Shown here: positions 26,041 through 35,280 of the stretch, one piece after another
Layout of the letters: the number at the start of each line of letters is the position of its first letter
Numbering within the stretch: the stretch's first letter is position 1
DNA from: Roseiarcus sp963781895
GTDB lineage: Bacteria > Pseudomonadota > Alphaproteobacteria > Rhizobiales > Beijerinckiaceae
Assembly (NCBI GenBank): GCA_963781895.1
Contig: CAWAIM010000035.1
Coordinates: forward strand, 1 to 64,000
Reading direction: 5' to 3'
Length of the DNA: 64,000 bases
Position numbers and translations under genes: made by a program
Notes under the pieces: generated by a model
What the model saw: only the letters and a program-made list of their open reading frames with translations
Databases searched by the model: none
Told to the model about the DNA's origin: nothing

Positions 26041-26042
26041 AC

Positions 26043-26330
26043 CACGTCCTCATCGCCTTTCTCGCCTATCGCCTGCACGTCACCGTCGGTCTTCGCCTGA
26101 AGGGACTGGCGCCGGGCCTGACCCCGCGCAGCCTGTTCGAGAAATTCGCCGCCGTTCAGATGATCGACGTCCACATCCCCACCACCGACGGCCGCGAACT
26201 GCAGCTGACCCGCACCACCCAGCCCGAGCCCGAGCTGACGCTGCTCCTCAACCGCCTCAGATTCGAACTGCCCAACCAGCCGCCCCCCAAAATCACCGCC
26301 GCCGAGGCCGCCGCCGCCAACCCCCTGTAG
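26043..26330 (+). pseudogene. IS1634-family transposase, C-terminal fragment
   Basis: A start-less frame of 95 codons ending in TAG at 26328-26330. It reads HVLIAFLAYRLHVTVGLRLK, LTPRSLFEKFAAVQMIDVHI and PTTDGRELQLTRTTQPEPEL, the characteristic C-terminus of IS4/IS1634-type transposases. The rest of the element is absent; the join with the third transposase repeat at 26040 is abrupt. It is therefore a remnant left by recombination or nested insertion. Confidence 0.85.
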
Positions 26331-26442
26331 TGCCGACCTACGGCGTATGGCGACAGCGTTCTCAACGCGTTAACCTCGCCAAACCCGACCAATCGGCTAA
26401 GTTCGGCTAGCGGTAGGGCGCAATGCCGGCCTCCGGCGTGCA

Positions 26443-27576
26443 CTACGTATTTTTACTTCGCTTTGTCAGAACCGGAACTTTGCTGGTCATTTTCCGAAAC
26501 TCGAGCCCTGAAACTGCGCCTGACTGGACAGCGCTTGCTGCGGCCGTCACGTATGTTGCCCAGCTCGGATTTCGCACGGTCAAAGCGAAATTTTGCTCTG
26601 TGTCCTTTGGCGGGGTGCGCCGGAGCCTTATGAACGGAAGGTTCAAATCCACGTTTGATCGGGCCCGCGTCATCTGAAAAATGGTTTCGGTGTGACGCGC
26701 ATCAACTTGTCGCGGTGCAGATTTACTGAACTCCACTGCTTCTTTGCGGCGAAGAGGAATGAGACGATCGGCAATCTTTAGAAGGTCCGCCTCCTCGGTG
26801 TGCTGGCTAAAATACAAGTTTTCATGGGCACTTTCCCATTGAAGTTCGTTTATCAATGATGCGTGTGTCGAATTAACCAAACGCACGATGTTGCTGGTTG
26901 GTACCCCAACGTTGTATGCGTGCTCGTCGTAAAGTAGAATAGCGCGCGACGGTCCAAGCGGTAGAATTATCTGAAGCCCAGCGCTTCCAAATCCAACTAA
27001 TCCGTTCCGGAGAAACTGATTATGAAATACGACCGGGGCATCGGAGGTTGTGAACGCGCAGGTGCTGGCGTTCACTATTAGCTTGTATTTTAGATCGTAG
27101 AGTATCGGAGCGACGAGCATGGCGTCTCTCACAGAGTCCATGATGTGTCGGCTAACTGTGAGGTTGGGCAGGTGCTTGGCGAGGTCCGGGTCAGTTATGG
27201 AGCGGCTTAGCATAGACCGAGCTACTTTTGTTGCCTGCTCGTTCATTTCCGCTTCTGCAGACGTGGTTCTCGCCAGCTGAACAACAACAAAATAAACGAG
27301 TGTATGATGCTCTGCACTATATCGCGATGGCAACCTGTTGTTGGCCAGAATTCGATTCAATAATTTCGCAGCTTCCGCCTCAATTGTGCTCAAATTTCGT
27401 TCAGCCCGAAGGTCTCTACCGTAATAGTATGGTTTGCAGGCCTGATCCCGTACGCTTGCGCTTCGCACGACCAATCGGCGTCTCAAGTTAAACATACCGA
27501 TGGAGCGTCCTTTGTTGTGAGCGAAGTATCCTAGGTAAAACTTCGGGACGAAGTGCTGTTGCTTGTTATTGGGCAC
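26443..27576 (-). CDS. DUF4238 domain-containing protein
   Basis: A protein of about 377 residues whose N-terminus (NNKQQHFVPKFYLGYFA) carries the HxVPxxYLxxF block that defines DUF4238. The function of this family is unknown. Further conserved stretches are YYYGRDLRAERNLSTIEAEA and SDAPVVFHNQF. No membrane segment or catalytic motif is evident. I place the start at GTG 27576, which fits the family; a TTG at 27666 would add 30 residues. Base composition is clearly lower in GC than the surroundings, which together with adjoining transposase remnants points to horizontal acquisition. Confidence 0.78.
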   Translation of the reverse strand: MPNNKQQHFVPKFYLGYFAHNKGRSIGMFNLRRRLVVRSASVRDQACKPYYYGRDLRAERNLSTIEAEAAKLLNRILANNRLPSRYSAEHHTLVYFVVVQLARTTSAEAEMNEQATKVARSMLSRSITDPDLAKHLPNLTVSRHIMDSVRDAMLVAPILYDLKYKLIVNASTCAFTTSDAPVVFHNQFLRNGLVGFGSAGLQIILPLGPSRAILLYDEHAYNVGVPTSNIVRLVNSTHASLINELQWESAHENLYFSQHTEEADLLKIADRLIPLRRKEAVEFSKSAPRQVDARHTETIFQMTRARSNVDLNLPFIRLRRTPPKDTEQNFALTVRNPSWATYVTAAASAVQSGAVSGLEFRKMTSKVPVLTKRSKNT

Positions 27577-28049
27577 CGGGACGACTCGATTTGCTTCCTT
27601 GCATTGCACTCGAAAGCCGCCGGACGCAAAACGCGATCGGAGCTTTCGTGCAGAAATCAGGTGCAAAAGCGGTCCGCTTCCCGCCTATGACCGCTTGACG
27701 TCGACTCCGGTCACCCGCCTCTCTGAGACCTGTCCAGTGATTTCGTGATGCGCTGCCAGGAGCGCCAAGAATTTGCGCACATTCTGGCGACATTCACCTT
27801 GCGGAAAATCAGAATTCGTGGTATGCTGTTTTTCAATGTGATTGGCCATTGGAGTCCGCCAGGTTGCAAATCGCGCGCCGCCGTCGACGACCGTCCTCGT
27901 CCTTCGAGACGACGCGGTTCGCGCCGGCGCCTTGGGAACAGGGCGCCAAGGGTGGCCGAGCGGACGGGCGCTCGGGACTTGCGGAATTGCAGAAAATGGC
28001 GCCCAAGGGATTGAAAAGACTGGGCTAGAGACTCAAAATGGCGGCGGGC
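27577..28049. other. intergenic region between DUF4238 gene and ecm
   Basis: About 470 bases. The first ~250 still have the lower GC of the DUF4238 gene and should contain its leftward promoter, though I cannot fix hexamers. From about 27860 the GC content returns to chromosomal level. A segment with CGTCCTTCGAGACG resembles intergenic repeats common in Hyphomicrobiales. No convincing gene is present. Confidence 0.4.
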
Positions 28050-30065
28050 TCAGTCCCCCGCCGATCGCCCGTCTCGATCGAACCGCGCCTCGACCTCCGC
28101 GACGATGGCCGCGAGAATGGCGTTGATCTCGAAATCCTTGGGCGTATAGACGGCGGCGACGCCGGCGGCGCAGCAGCCGTTTGGCGTCGTTGGGCGGGAC
28201 AATGCCGCCGACCACCACCGGAATCCGCTCGAGCCCGGCCGCCCGAAGGTTGGCCAGAATCTCCTCCGTCAGCGCCACATGCGAGCCTGAGAGGACCGAA
28301 ATTCCGACGCAGTGCACGCCGGATTTCGCCCGCTCGGCGATCTCCTGCGGCGTGAACCTTATCCCCTCATAGACGACGTCCATCCCGGCGTCGGTGGCGC
28401 GGACGGCGATCTGCTCGGCGCCGTTGGAATGGCCGTCGAGGCCGGGCTTGCCGATCAGGAATTTGATCCGCCGGCCGAGTTTCAGCGACACCCGCTCGAC
28501 CTCGCCGCGCAGCGCGTCGAGCCCGGCCGCCTCCTGGCGGGCTCGCGGCGAAACGCCGGTCGGAGCGCGGAACTCGCCGAATTCCGCCCGCAGGGCGTCG
28601 CCCCATTCCCCGGTCGTCACGCCGGCCTTGGCCGCCGCGATCGAGGCCGGCATGATGTTGGCCCCGCCGGCCGCCGCCAGGCGCAGGGCGCGTAGCGCCT
28701 CGCGAACCCGGGCGCCGTCGCGCTCCGCGCGCCACGCCTTCGAGGCTGGCGATCTGCTCCGCCTCGGCCTCGGCCGAGGGAACCATGATCGAGCTCTCGC
28801 CGGCGGTCAGCGGCGAGGGTTCCGAATTGGCGAAGGCGTTGACGCCGACCACGATCTGTTCGCCGCGCTCGATCGCCTCCAGGCGGCGGGTGTTGGATTC
28901 GACCAGACGGGCCTTGAGGACGCCGGTCTCGATCGCCTTGACGGCGCCGCCCATGGCGTCGATCGCCGCGATCTCGGCCAGCGCCTCGCGCTTGAGCCGC
29001 TCGACCACCGCGGCGATTTCCTTGCTGCCGTCGAACAGGTCGCCGAATTCGAGCAGATCGGTTTCATAGGCCATGATCTGCTGCAGGCGCAGCGACCATT
29101 GCTGATCGAACGGCCGCGGCAGGCCGAGCGCCTCGTTCCAGGCGGGCAGTTGCACCGCGCGGGCGCGCGCGCCGCGCGACAGGACCACCGACAGCATCTC
29201 GATCAGGATGCGATAGGCGTTGTTCTCCGGCTGCTGCTCGGTCAGCCCCAGCGAATTGACCTGGACGCCATAGCGGAAGCGCCGCTTGGCCGGATCCTTG
29301 ACGCCGTAGCGGTCGATGGGTGATCTCGTCCCAGAGTTCGACGAACGCCCGCATCTTGGCGAGCTCGGTCACGAAGCGCATGCCGGCGTTGACGAAGAAC
29401 GAGATTCGCCCGACCACCTCGGCGAAACCCGCCTCGTCGACTTCGGCCGACTGGCGCACGCGATCGAGCACGGCGACCGCCGTCGCCAGGGCGAAACTGA
29501 GCTCCTGCACGGGCGTCGCGCCGGCTTCCTGAAGGTGGTAGGAGCAGACGTTGATCGGGTTCCACTTCGGCGTCTCGCGGGCGCAGAAAAGGATCAGGTC
29601 CTTGGTCAGGCGCAGGGATGCGTCGGGCGGAAACACATAGGCCCCGCGCGCCAGATATTCCTTGATGACGTCGTTTTGGGTCGTGCCCTGGAGCTCGCCG
29701 CGGGGCGCGCCCTGCTCATCGGCGGTGGCGATATAGAGCGCCATCAGCCACGGCGCGGTGGCGTTGATGGTCATCGACGTGTTCATCGAGGCGAGCGGAA
29801 TGGCGTCGAACAGGGTCCGCATGTCGCCGATGTGGGAAATCGCCACCCCGACCTTGCCGACTTCGCCGCGCGCCAGCGGATGATCGCCATCCAGGCCGGT
29901 TTGAGTCGGCAAATCGAAGGCGATCGAGAGACCGGTCTGGCCCTTGGCTAGATTCTGGCGATAGAGCCGATTGGATTCGCGCGCGGTCGAATGACCCGCA
30001 TAGGTGCGAAAGATCCATGGCTTGTCTCGGCGCGCCGGGAGGGTCCGCCCATTCGCCTCGGCCAT
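28050..30065 (-). pseudogene. ecm: ethylmalonyl-CoA mutase with three apparent frameshifts
   Basis: Adenosylcobalamin-dependent mutase converting (2R)-ethylmalonyl-CoA to methylsuccinyl-CoA. The catalytic half reads FRTYAGHSTARESNRLYRQN, LARGEVGKVGVAI and MNTSMTINATAPWLMALYIA, closest to Ecm/MeaA rather than methylmalonyl-CoA mutase. The cobalamin domain holds GKPGLDGHSNGAEQIA with the DxHxxG cobalt ligand. The frame changes at 29318-29320, 28737-28738 and 28167-28168. Each is explained by one extra G/C, and removing all three gives exactly 671 codons (670 residues), normal for Ecm. ATG 30065 has an excellent GGAAGGAG. Divergent ccr nearby supports the assignment. It is functional only if the breaks are sequence errors. 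Confidence 0.87.
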
Positions 30066-30165
30066 CGCACTCCTTCCGCGCTCATTCGGGACGGCGCGGC
30101 CGCGATCGGCGGGCCGAAGCGCGGAATGATCACGCCGCTTCGTCCCGGCCGCTCGCGCCGACCGG

Positions 30166-30184
30166 CATTGTGCGCGGCACAATG
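30166..30184. promoter_or_regulatory. perfect palindrome upstream of ecm
   Basis: CATTGTGCGCGGCACAATG has 8-base arms around GCG and lies about 100 bases upstream of the ecm start. A related palindrome (ATTGTGC-G-GCGCAAT) lies 57 bases upstream of ccr. The shared half-site ATTGTGC in front of both ethylmalonyl-CoA pathway genes suggests a common regulator. No regulator gene is adjacent, so its identity is open. Confidence 0.5.
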
Positions 30185-30318
30185 GCAGAATTCGCACTGC
30201 GGCGCCAACATCATCAATCCGAATCCGCCGCGCCGCGACGACCGGCGCTCGATCGAACGTCGGGCGTCCTGAGGATCGTTTGGCCGGCGGCCGGCAAGCA
30301 GGCGGTCCTTCGGCGCCG

Positions 30319-30630
30319 CTAAACCCAGCGCTGGGTGATTGCGGTCATGCCCATGACCACGGTCAGGAGACCCCCGAAAACCAGCACGCAGGTCAGATAA
30401 GGTTCGAGGGACCCGTATTGGCGAAGGTAGAAATCGTGAACGCACAGTCCAACGTAGGCGCCGAGCGCGGCGTAGAGGGCGTTCCAAAACGGGCCCATTC
30501 CCTGGCGGCTGAGAACGTAATCGATGGCGAACCCCGTCGCGGCCAAGCCTACGATGGTCGCCAACAGGAAGATCGTCAGTTCAAAGCCTTCGAGATCTTC
30601 GACAAATTGAACCAGTGGCCACGGTGACAT
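30319..30630 (-). CDS. small integral membrane protein between ecm and ccr
   Basis: A 103-residue protein with three predicted membrane segments (about residues 18-38, 47-65 and 75-97: FELTIFLLATIVGLAATGFA, FWNALYAALGAYVGLCVH, LTCVLVFGGLLTVVMGMTAI). An AAGGGA motif lies upstream of ATG 30630. I do not recognise the family. It lies between ecm and ccr, reads in the same direction as ecm, and ends about 130 bases before the ecm palindrome. A role connected to the pathway is speculative. Confidence 0.72.
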   Translation of the reverse strand: MSPWPLVQFVEDLEGFELTIFLLATIVGLAATGFAIDYVLSRQGMGPFWNALYAALGAYVGLCVHDFYLRQYGSLEPYLTCVLVFGGLLTVVMGMTAITQRWV

Positions 30631-30816
30631 GACCGCGTGTCCCTTGCGCTGTGTACGTCGCCGCCGAAGATCTGAATGACTCGCTGCAAAGTCCGCGGCC
30701 GCAATCGACCTCATTACGCGCCAATCGCTGTGAAAACGTAAACGCCGCCGCGAGAACGATCGGCTTCAGGCCGACGAAAGCGGGATTGATTTTCGTGAGC
30801 CGAAGCGTAATGCTCG

Positions 30817-30831
30817 ATTGTGCGGCGCAAT
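30817..30831. promoter_or_regulatory. imperfect palindrome upstream of ccr
   Basis: ATTGTGCGGCGCAAT has 7-base arms around one G with a single mismatch. It lies 57 bases before the ccr start and shares the ATTGTGC half-site with the palindrome in front of ecm. The spacing between arms differs by two bases from the ecm site, so binding by the same protein is plausible but unproven. Confidence 0.42.
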
Positions 30832-30887
30832 ATCGCGCCGTTCAGACCTGCGCGCCATCGCCAAGACGCCGTCCGTAGAGGAAGTTC

Positions 30888-32174
30888 ATGAAGTCTCGCC
30901 CCGCCGGCAACGAGCCGTCGGCCGAAGCGCCGATCAAGGATCTCTACGAGGTCGGCGAGATTCCGCCCTTGGGCCACGTCCCCTCGTCGATGTACGCCTG
31001 GGTCGTCCGTAAGGAACGACACGGACCGCCCGAACAGTCGATGCAGATCGAAGTCGTTCCGACCTGGACGCTCGATAGCCACGACGTGCTCGTGCTCGTG
31101 ATGGCGGCGGGCGTGAACTACAATGGCGTCTGGGCGGCGCTTGGCGAACCGGTCTCGGTCCTCGACGTGCATAAAAACCCCTATCATATCGCGGGCTCCG
31201 ACGCCTCCGGCATCGTCTGGGCGGTCGGCTCCAAAGTACGCCGCTGGAAAGTTGGCGACGAGGTCGTCGTCCACTGCAACCAGGATGACGGCGACGATGA
31301 GGAATGCAATGGCGGCGATCCGATGTTCTCGGCCTCGCAGCGCATCTGGGGCTATGAGACGCCGGACGGCTCCTTCGCCCAGTTTTGCCGCGTCCAGGAC
31401 CGGCAGCTGATGGCGCGCCCGCTCCACCTGAGCTGGGAAGAGAGCGCGTCCTATACGTTGACGCTCGCGACTGCTTATCGGATGTTGTTCGGCCACGAAC
31501 CCCATCGCTTGAAGCCGGGCGACAACGTCCTGGTTTGGGGCGCCTCGGGGGGTCTTGGGGTCTTTGGAGTGCAGTTGTGCGCGGCGGCGGGCGCAAACGC
31601 CATCGGCGTCATTTCAGACGAAACCAAGCGCGAATATGTGATGTCGCTTGGCGCGAAAGGGGTCGTCAACCGGAAGGAATTCGACTGCTGGGGACCGTTG
31701 CCCAAGGTCAATTCGCCAGAATACGCCGCGTTCATGACCAAGGCGCGCAAGTTCGGCAAGGCGATTTGGGACATCACCGGCAAGAAAGACGTCGACACCG
31801 TTTTCGAACATCCTGGCGAGCAGACCTTTCCGGTCTCGTGCTTTGTGGTCAAGCGCGGGGGCATGGTGGTGTTCTGCGCCGGCACGACAGGCTTCAACCT
31901 GACGTTCGACGCGCGATTCGTCTGGATGCGCCAAAAGCGAATTCAGGGGTCGCATTTCGCCAATCTCAAGCAGGCCTCCGCAGCCAACAAGTTCGTTGTC
32001 GAACGACGCATCGACCCGTGCATGTCCGAAGTTTTCCCCTGGGCGCAGATTCCTGTCGCGCACACCAAGATGTGGAAGAATCAGCATGCGCCGGGCAATA
32101 TGGCCGTTCTGGTCAACGCGCCGGCGACGGGTCTGCGTACTCTCGAAGATGTGATCGAAGCGGCGCGAAGGTAA
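30888..32174 (+). CDS. ccr: crotonyl-CoA carboxylase/reductase
   Basis: Key enzyme of the ethylmalonyl-CoA pathway: NADPH-dependent reductive carboxylation of crotonyl-CoA to (2S)-ethylmalonyl-CoA. 428 residues, medium-chain dehydrogenase fold. VMAAGVNYNGVWAALGEPVS contains the conserved Asn of the CO2 pocket. LVWGASGGLGVFGVQLC is the cofactor-binding loop, and IQGSHFANLKQA carries the conserved His. GAGGAAG precedes ATG 30888. It is divergent from ecm, which performs a later step. This marks acetyl-CoA assimilation without a glyoxylate shunt, although presence of isocitrate lyase elsewhere cannot be excluded. Confidence 0.95.
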   Translation: MKSRPAGNEPSAEAPIKDLYEVGEIPPLGHVPSSMYAWVVRKERHGPPEQSMQIEVVPTWTLDSHDVLVLVMAAGVNYNGVWAALGEPVSVLDVHKNPYHIAGSDASGIVWAVGSKVRRWKVGDEVVVHCNQDDGDDEECNGGDPMFSASQRIWGYETPDGSFAQFCRVQDRQLMARPLHLSWEESASYTLTLATAYRMLFGHEPHRLKPGDNVLVWGASGGLGVFGVQLCAAAGANAIGVISDETKREYVMSLGAKGVVNRKEFDCWGPLPKVNSPEYAAFMTKARKFGKAIWDITGKKDVDTVFEHPGEQTFPVSCFVVKRGGMVVFCAGTTGFNLTFDARFVWMRQKRIQGSHFANLKQASAANKFVVERRIDPCMSEVFPWAQIPVAHTKMWKNQHAPGNMAVLVNAPATGLRTLEDVIEAARR

Positions 32175-32376
32175 GCGCCAGACCGCGTCTTGCGGGAGCG
32201 CGGGACATTTGCCTTCTCTTGCTTCAGCCGCTAAAGCGACGTCGCGCTTGGCTTGGCTGCTCGCTGCGGCCGCGCATGACAGACTTTTCGGATTTCGGTT
32301 CCGCACGGCTCCTCAGCGCCCTCGGCTCGGCGATTGAGGCGCCCCCGAGGCCGAACGAGGCGGGGGACGACAGGCC

Positions 32377-33084
32377 ATGACGGCATCGGCGGACACCGAC
32401 CGCCAGAAACGCGCGGCGGCCGAACGGGCGCTCGAATTCGTCAAACCGGGAATGAGACTCGGCCTCGGTTCCGGTTCGACCGCGCGTCATTTCGTCGACC
32501 TCGTCGGGGAGAAAGTCGCCGCCGGACTCGATGTCCGTTGTGTTGCGACGTCCGAGACGACGCAGGCCCAGGCAAAAGGTCTTGGCATCCCGCTCGCGAC
32601 GCTTGAGGAGCTTCCTGAACTCGATCTTACCATCGACGGCGCGGACGAGATCGCCCCTGACCTTAGCCTGATCAAGGGAGGCGGCGGCGCGCTGCTGCGC
32701 GAGAAAATTGTCGCGGCCGCCTCGCGGAGGATGGTCGTCATCGCCGATGCGCGCAAGGTTGTCGCGTGTCTCGGCGCCTTTCCGCTGCCAGTCGAGGTCG
32801 TTCCCTTTGGCCTGGCGGCCACGCGACGCCACATCGAACGCGCCGTCGCTGAGCTTGGACTCGGCTGGTCGATCGGGCTGCGCGGAGGATCAACGCCTTT
32901 CGTCACCGACGGAGGCCACTACATTCTTGATTGCTCGCTCGGCGCAATCCCCGATCCCGAGCGGTTGAGCAGGAATCTGTCTCTGATTCCCGGCGTCGTC
33001 GAACACGGCCTGTTCATCGGCCTCGCCCGCACGGCGATCATCGCCCGAGCCGAGGGCGTTGAGGTTCTCGGCGAGGCGGGGTGA
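32377..33084 (+). CDS. rpiA: ribose-5-phosphate isomerase A
   Basis: Interconverts ribose 5-phosphate and ribulose 5-phosphate in the pentose phosphate pathway; 235 residues. GLGSGSTARHFVDLVGEKV binds phosphate, LDLTIDGADEIAPDLSLIKG holds the catalytic Asp/Glu region, and GGGGALLREKIVA the conserved Glu/Lys. The next gene starts 31 bases later on the same strand, and gor follows, suggesting a small operon. Confidence 0.95.
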   Translation: MTASADTDRQKRAAAERALEFVKPGMRLGLGSGSTARHFVDLVGEKVAAGLDVRCVATSETTQAQAKGLGIPLATLEELPELDLTIDGADEIAPDLSLIKGGGGALLREKIVAAASRRMVVIADARKVVACLGAFPLPVEVVPFGLAATRRHIERAVAELGLGWSIGLRGGSTPFVTDGGHYILDCSLGAIPDPERLSRNLSLIPGVVEHGLFIGLARTAIIARAEGVEVLGEAG

Positions 33085-33115
33085 GATTCAAACGTCCACT
33101 CAAGGAGTTGTCATC

Positions 33116-33694
33116 ATGATCGCCGCCGCGCAACCTGCCAAACGCTTTCTCGCCGCCTTCGCAATTCTTGCCGGACTGACCGCAGGCGCATGGGCCGCCG
33201 AGAAGAACCCGCCGCCGGCCGCCCCAGCGCCTGCGGCTCCAGCGCCTGTCGCCCCCATGCCGTCCGCGGCGCCGCCGCCCGCCGCCGCTGTCGCCGCTGC
33301 GGGCGATATCCTGGGCGATATCGGCATCAAGGAGAAGATCGCGCTCGTTGTTCCGGCGATGATGGCCGAACTCGAACGCAACGTAACCAATACGCGTCCA
33401 GAGATTAGGGATAGCCTCCGGCAGACCCTTCGCTCGATCCAACCCGAGTTCGACAAGACCGCACAGCAGACCTTCGACGAAGCTGCAACGCTTCTCGCTT
33501 CGCAGATGTCCGAGAAGGAGCTTCAAGACGTAGCCGGATTTTTCGCGAGCCCAGCGGGCAAGAAATACCTCGCGGTCGAGCCGGTCTTCCTTCAGAAGCT
33601 TTCCGCGATCGCGGAGCCTTGGCGGCAGAAGCTATCGACCGACATTCTCACTCGCGCCCGCGAGGAGATGAAGAAGAAGGGTGTCGAATTCTGA
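33116..33694 (+). CDS. DUF2059 domain-containing exported protein
   Basis: A 192-residue protein with a Sec signal peptide (residues 1-27, ending in AGAWA) and a long Ala/Pro linker (about residues 30-60). The C-terminal ~120 residues are a DUF2059 domain (DETFDEAATLLAS-like region and LQDVAGFFASPAGKKYLAVE). The family is common between rpiA and gor in Hyphomicrobiales; its function is unknown. AAGGAG at 33102 supports ATG 33116. Confidence 0.88.
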   Translation: MIAAAQPAKRFLAAFAILAGLTAGAWAAEKNPPPAAPAPAAPAPVAPMPSAAPPPAAAVAAAGDILGDIGIKEKIALVVPAMMAELERNVTNTRPEIRDSLRQTLRSIQPEFDKTAQQTFDEAATLLASQMSEKELQDVAGFFASPAGKKYLAVEPVFLQKLSAIAEPWRQKLSTDILTRAREEMKKKGVEF

Positions 33695-33729
33695 AGCCGC
33701 GTGCGCCGTCGCGACGGAGGGCGTGATCC

Positions 33730-35115
33730 GTGGCCTTCGACGTAGACTTCTTCGTCATCGGCGCGGGATCGGGCGGGGTGCGGGCGGCGCGCGTCGCCGC
33801 CGGTCACGGGGCCAAGACGATCGTGGCGGAGGAGAGCCGGATCGGCGGCACCTGCGTCATCCGCGGCTGCGTGCCAAAGAAGCTCTACGTCTATGCGAGC
33901 CGCTTCGTCGATGATTTCGCCGACGCCGCTGGCTTCGGCTGGAGCGTCGGGACCCCTTCGTTCGACTGGCGGACCCTGGTCGCCGCGAAGGACAAGGAAA
34001 TCGCACGACTCTCGGCGGCGTATCGCGCCAATCTCGAAGCGTCCGGCGCGAGGCTGATCGAGGAGCGGGCCGTGATCGTCGGTCCCCAGCGCGTTCGGCT
34101 CGAGAGCGGGAAGGAATATTCCGCCCGCCATATTCTCGTCGCGGTCGGTTCGCGCCCGACGCTTCCTCCAGAGGTCGAGGGGCTCGAACACGCGATCACC
34201 TCGAACGAAGCCTTCGACCTTCCGGTCTTTCCTCGGCGGCTGGTGGTGGTTGGCGGCGGCTATATCGCGGTGGAATTCGCGTCTCTGTTCCAGCGGTTGG
34301 GTTCGCAGGTGACCCAGGTCGTGCGCGCGCGGAACGTGCTGCGTGGCTTCGACGACGACATGCGCGCCGGCATGCGCGACGCGATGGCGCGCGCCGGCGT
34401 CGAGTTGCGCTTCGATTGCCTGCCGCGCCGCATCGCGAGGCAGGCGGGCGGCGGTCTCAGGGTTACGCTTTCGGACGGCGGCGTGGTCGAGGCCGATCAG
34501 GTTATGATGGCGACCGGCCGCTCGCCCAACACCGAGAGGCTCGGCTTCGAGACGGCGGGCCTCGAGCTCAGCGCGCACGGGGCGGTGAAGGTCAATGAGG
34601 ATTTGACCAGCGCCGTGCCGTCGATTCATGCGGTCGGCGATGTCACCCATCGCGTCAACCTGACCCCGGTCGCCATTCGCGAGGGCCATGCGCTGGCCGA
34701 CCGGCTGTTCGGCTCGGGCGGGGGATCAATCCGGTACGACACGATCGCCCATGTGGTGTTCGGCACGCCGGAACTGGGCGCAGTTGGACTGACGGAAAGT
34801 CAGGCGCTGGCGCGCTTTCCCAGGATCGAGGTTTACAAGACCGAGTTCCGGCCGATGAAGGCGACGGTGTCGGGAAGCGCCGAGCGCACGATCATGAAAC
34901 TCGTGGTCGACGGCGCGACGCAGAAGATCGTCGGCGCGCATCTGTTGGCTTCACAGGCCGGCGAGATGATCCAGCTCGTCGCGGTGGCGATGACTATGGG
35001 CGCGACCAAGGCCGACTTCGACGCGACCGTGGCGGTGCACCCGACCGCCTCGGAAGAATTGGTGACGATGCGCTACCCCTCGGCGTGGTACGAGGCCGGC
35101 AAGCGGATCGGCTGA
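33730..35115 (+). CDS. gor: glutathione-disulfide reductase
   Basis: FAD- and NADPH-dependent oxidoreductase of 461 residues keeping glutathione reduced. FVIGAGSGGVRAARVAAGHG binds FAD, and GGTCVIRGCVPKKL holds the redox-active disulfide (Cys-x4-Cys). VVVGGGYIAVEFASLFQRLG binds NADPH, and the C-terminal VHPTASEELVTM holds the catalytic His-Glu pair. It starts with GTG at 33730, 35 bases after the DUF2059 gene. Glutathione use agrees with gloB in the same window. Confidence 0.95.
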   Translation: MAFDVDFFVIGAGSGGVRAARVAAGHGAKTIVAEESRIGGTCVIRGCVPKKLYVYASRFVDDFADAAGFGWSVGTPSFDWRTLVAAKDKEIARLSAAYRANLEASGARLIEERAVIVGPQRVRLESGKEYSARHILVAVGSRPTLPPEVEGLEHAITSNEAFDLPVFPRRLVVVGGGYIAVEFASLFQRLGSQVTQVVRARNVLRGFDDDMRAGMRDAMARAGVELRFDCLPRRIARQAGGGLRVTLSDGGVVEADQVMMATGRSPNTERLGFETAGLELSAHGAVKVNEDLTSAVPSIHAVGDVTHRVNLTPVAIREGHALADRLFGSGGGSIRYDTIAHVVFGTPELGAVGLTESQALARFPRIEVYKTEFRPMKATVSGSAERTIMKLVVDGATQKIVGAHLLASQAGEMIQLVAVAMTMGATKADFDATVAVHPTASEELVTMRYPSAWYEAGKRIG

Positions 35116-35280
35116 GGCGGCGACGGGGCCCACTTGAGAGCCGCGCCTCCGCGGGCGCCGACCCCAATCTCCGCGCCGCGTAGGCCCGCGTATCAGGCAG
35201 CCACGCCTCGCCGCAGCCGAGACTGCGCATCGAACCCGTTGACATCGCGACATAGCGCTGATTGACGACGAGTTTCGGCC

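Noticed and set aside
27745..28014. Possible 89-residue rightward gene between DUF4238 and ecm
   Set aside because: Basic, low-complexity second half, no ribosome-binding site and no similarity; it crosses a composition boundary.
28050..30065. Annotation as methylmalonyl-CoA mutase (mutA/scpA)
   Set aside because: Motifs such as RTYAGHSTA, LARGEVGKVG and the fused cobalamin domain with DGHSNGAEQ fit Ecm/MeaA better, and divergent ccr supports this.
30066..30318. Possible cobalamin riboswitch upstream of ecm
   Set aside because: No B12-box-like sequence or conserved stem arrangement seen; a palindrome is present instead.
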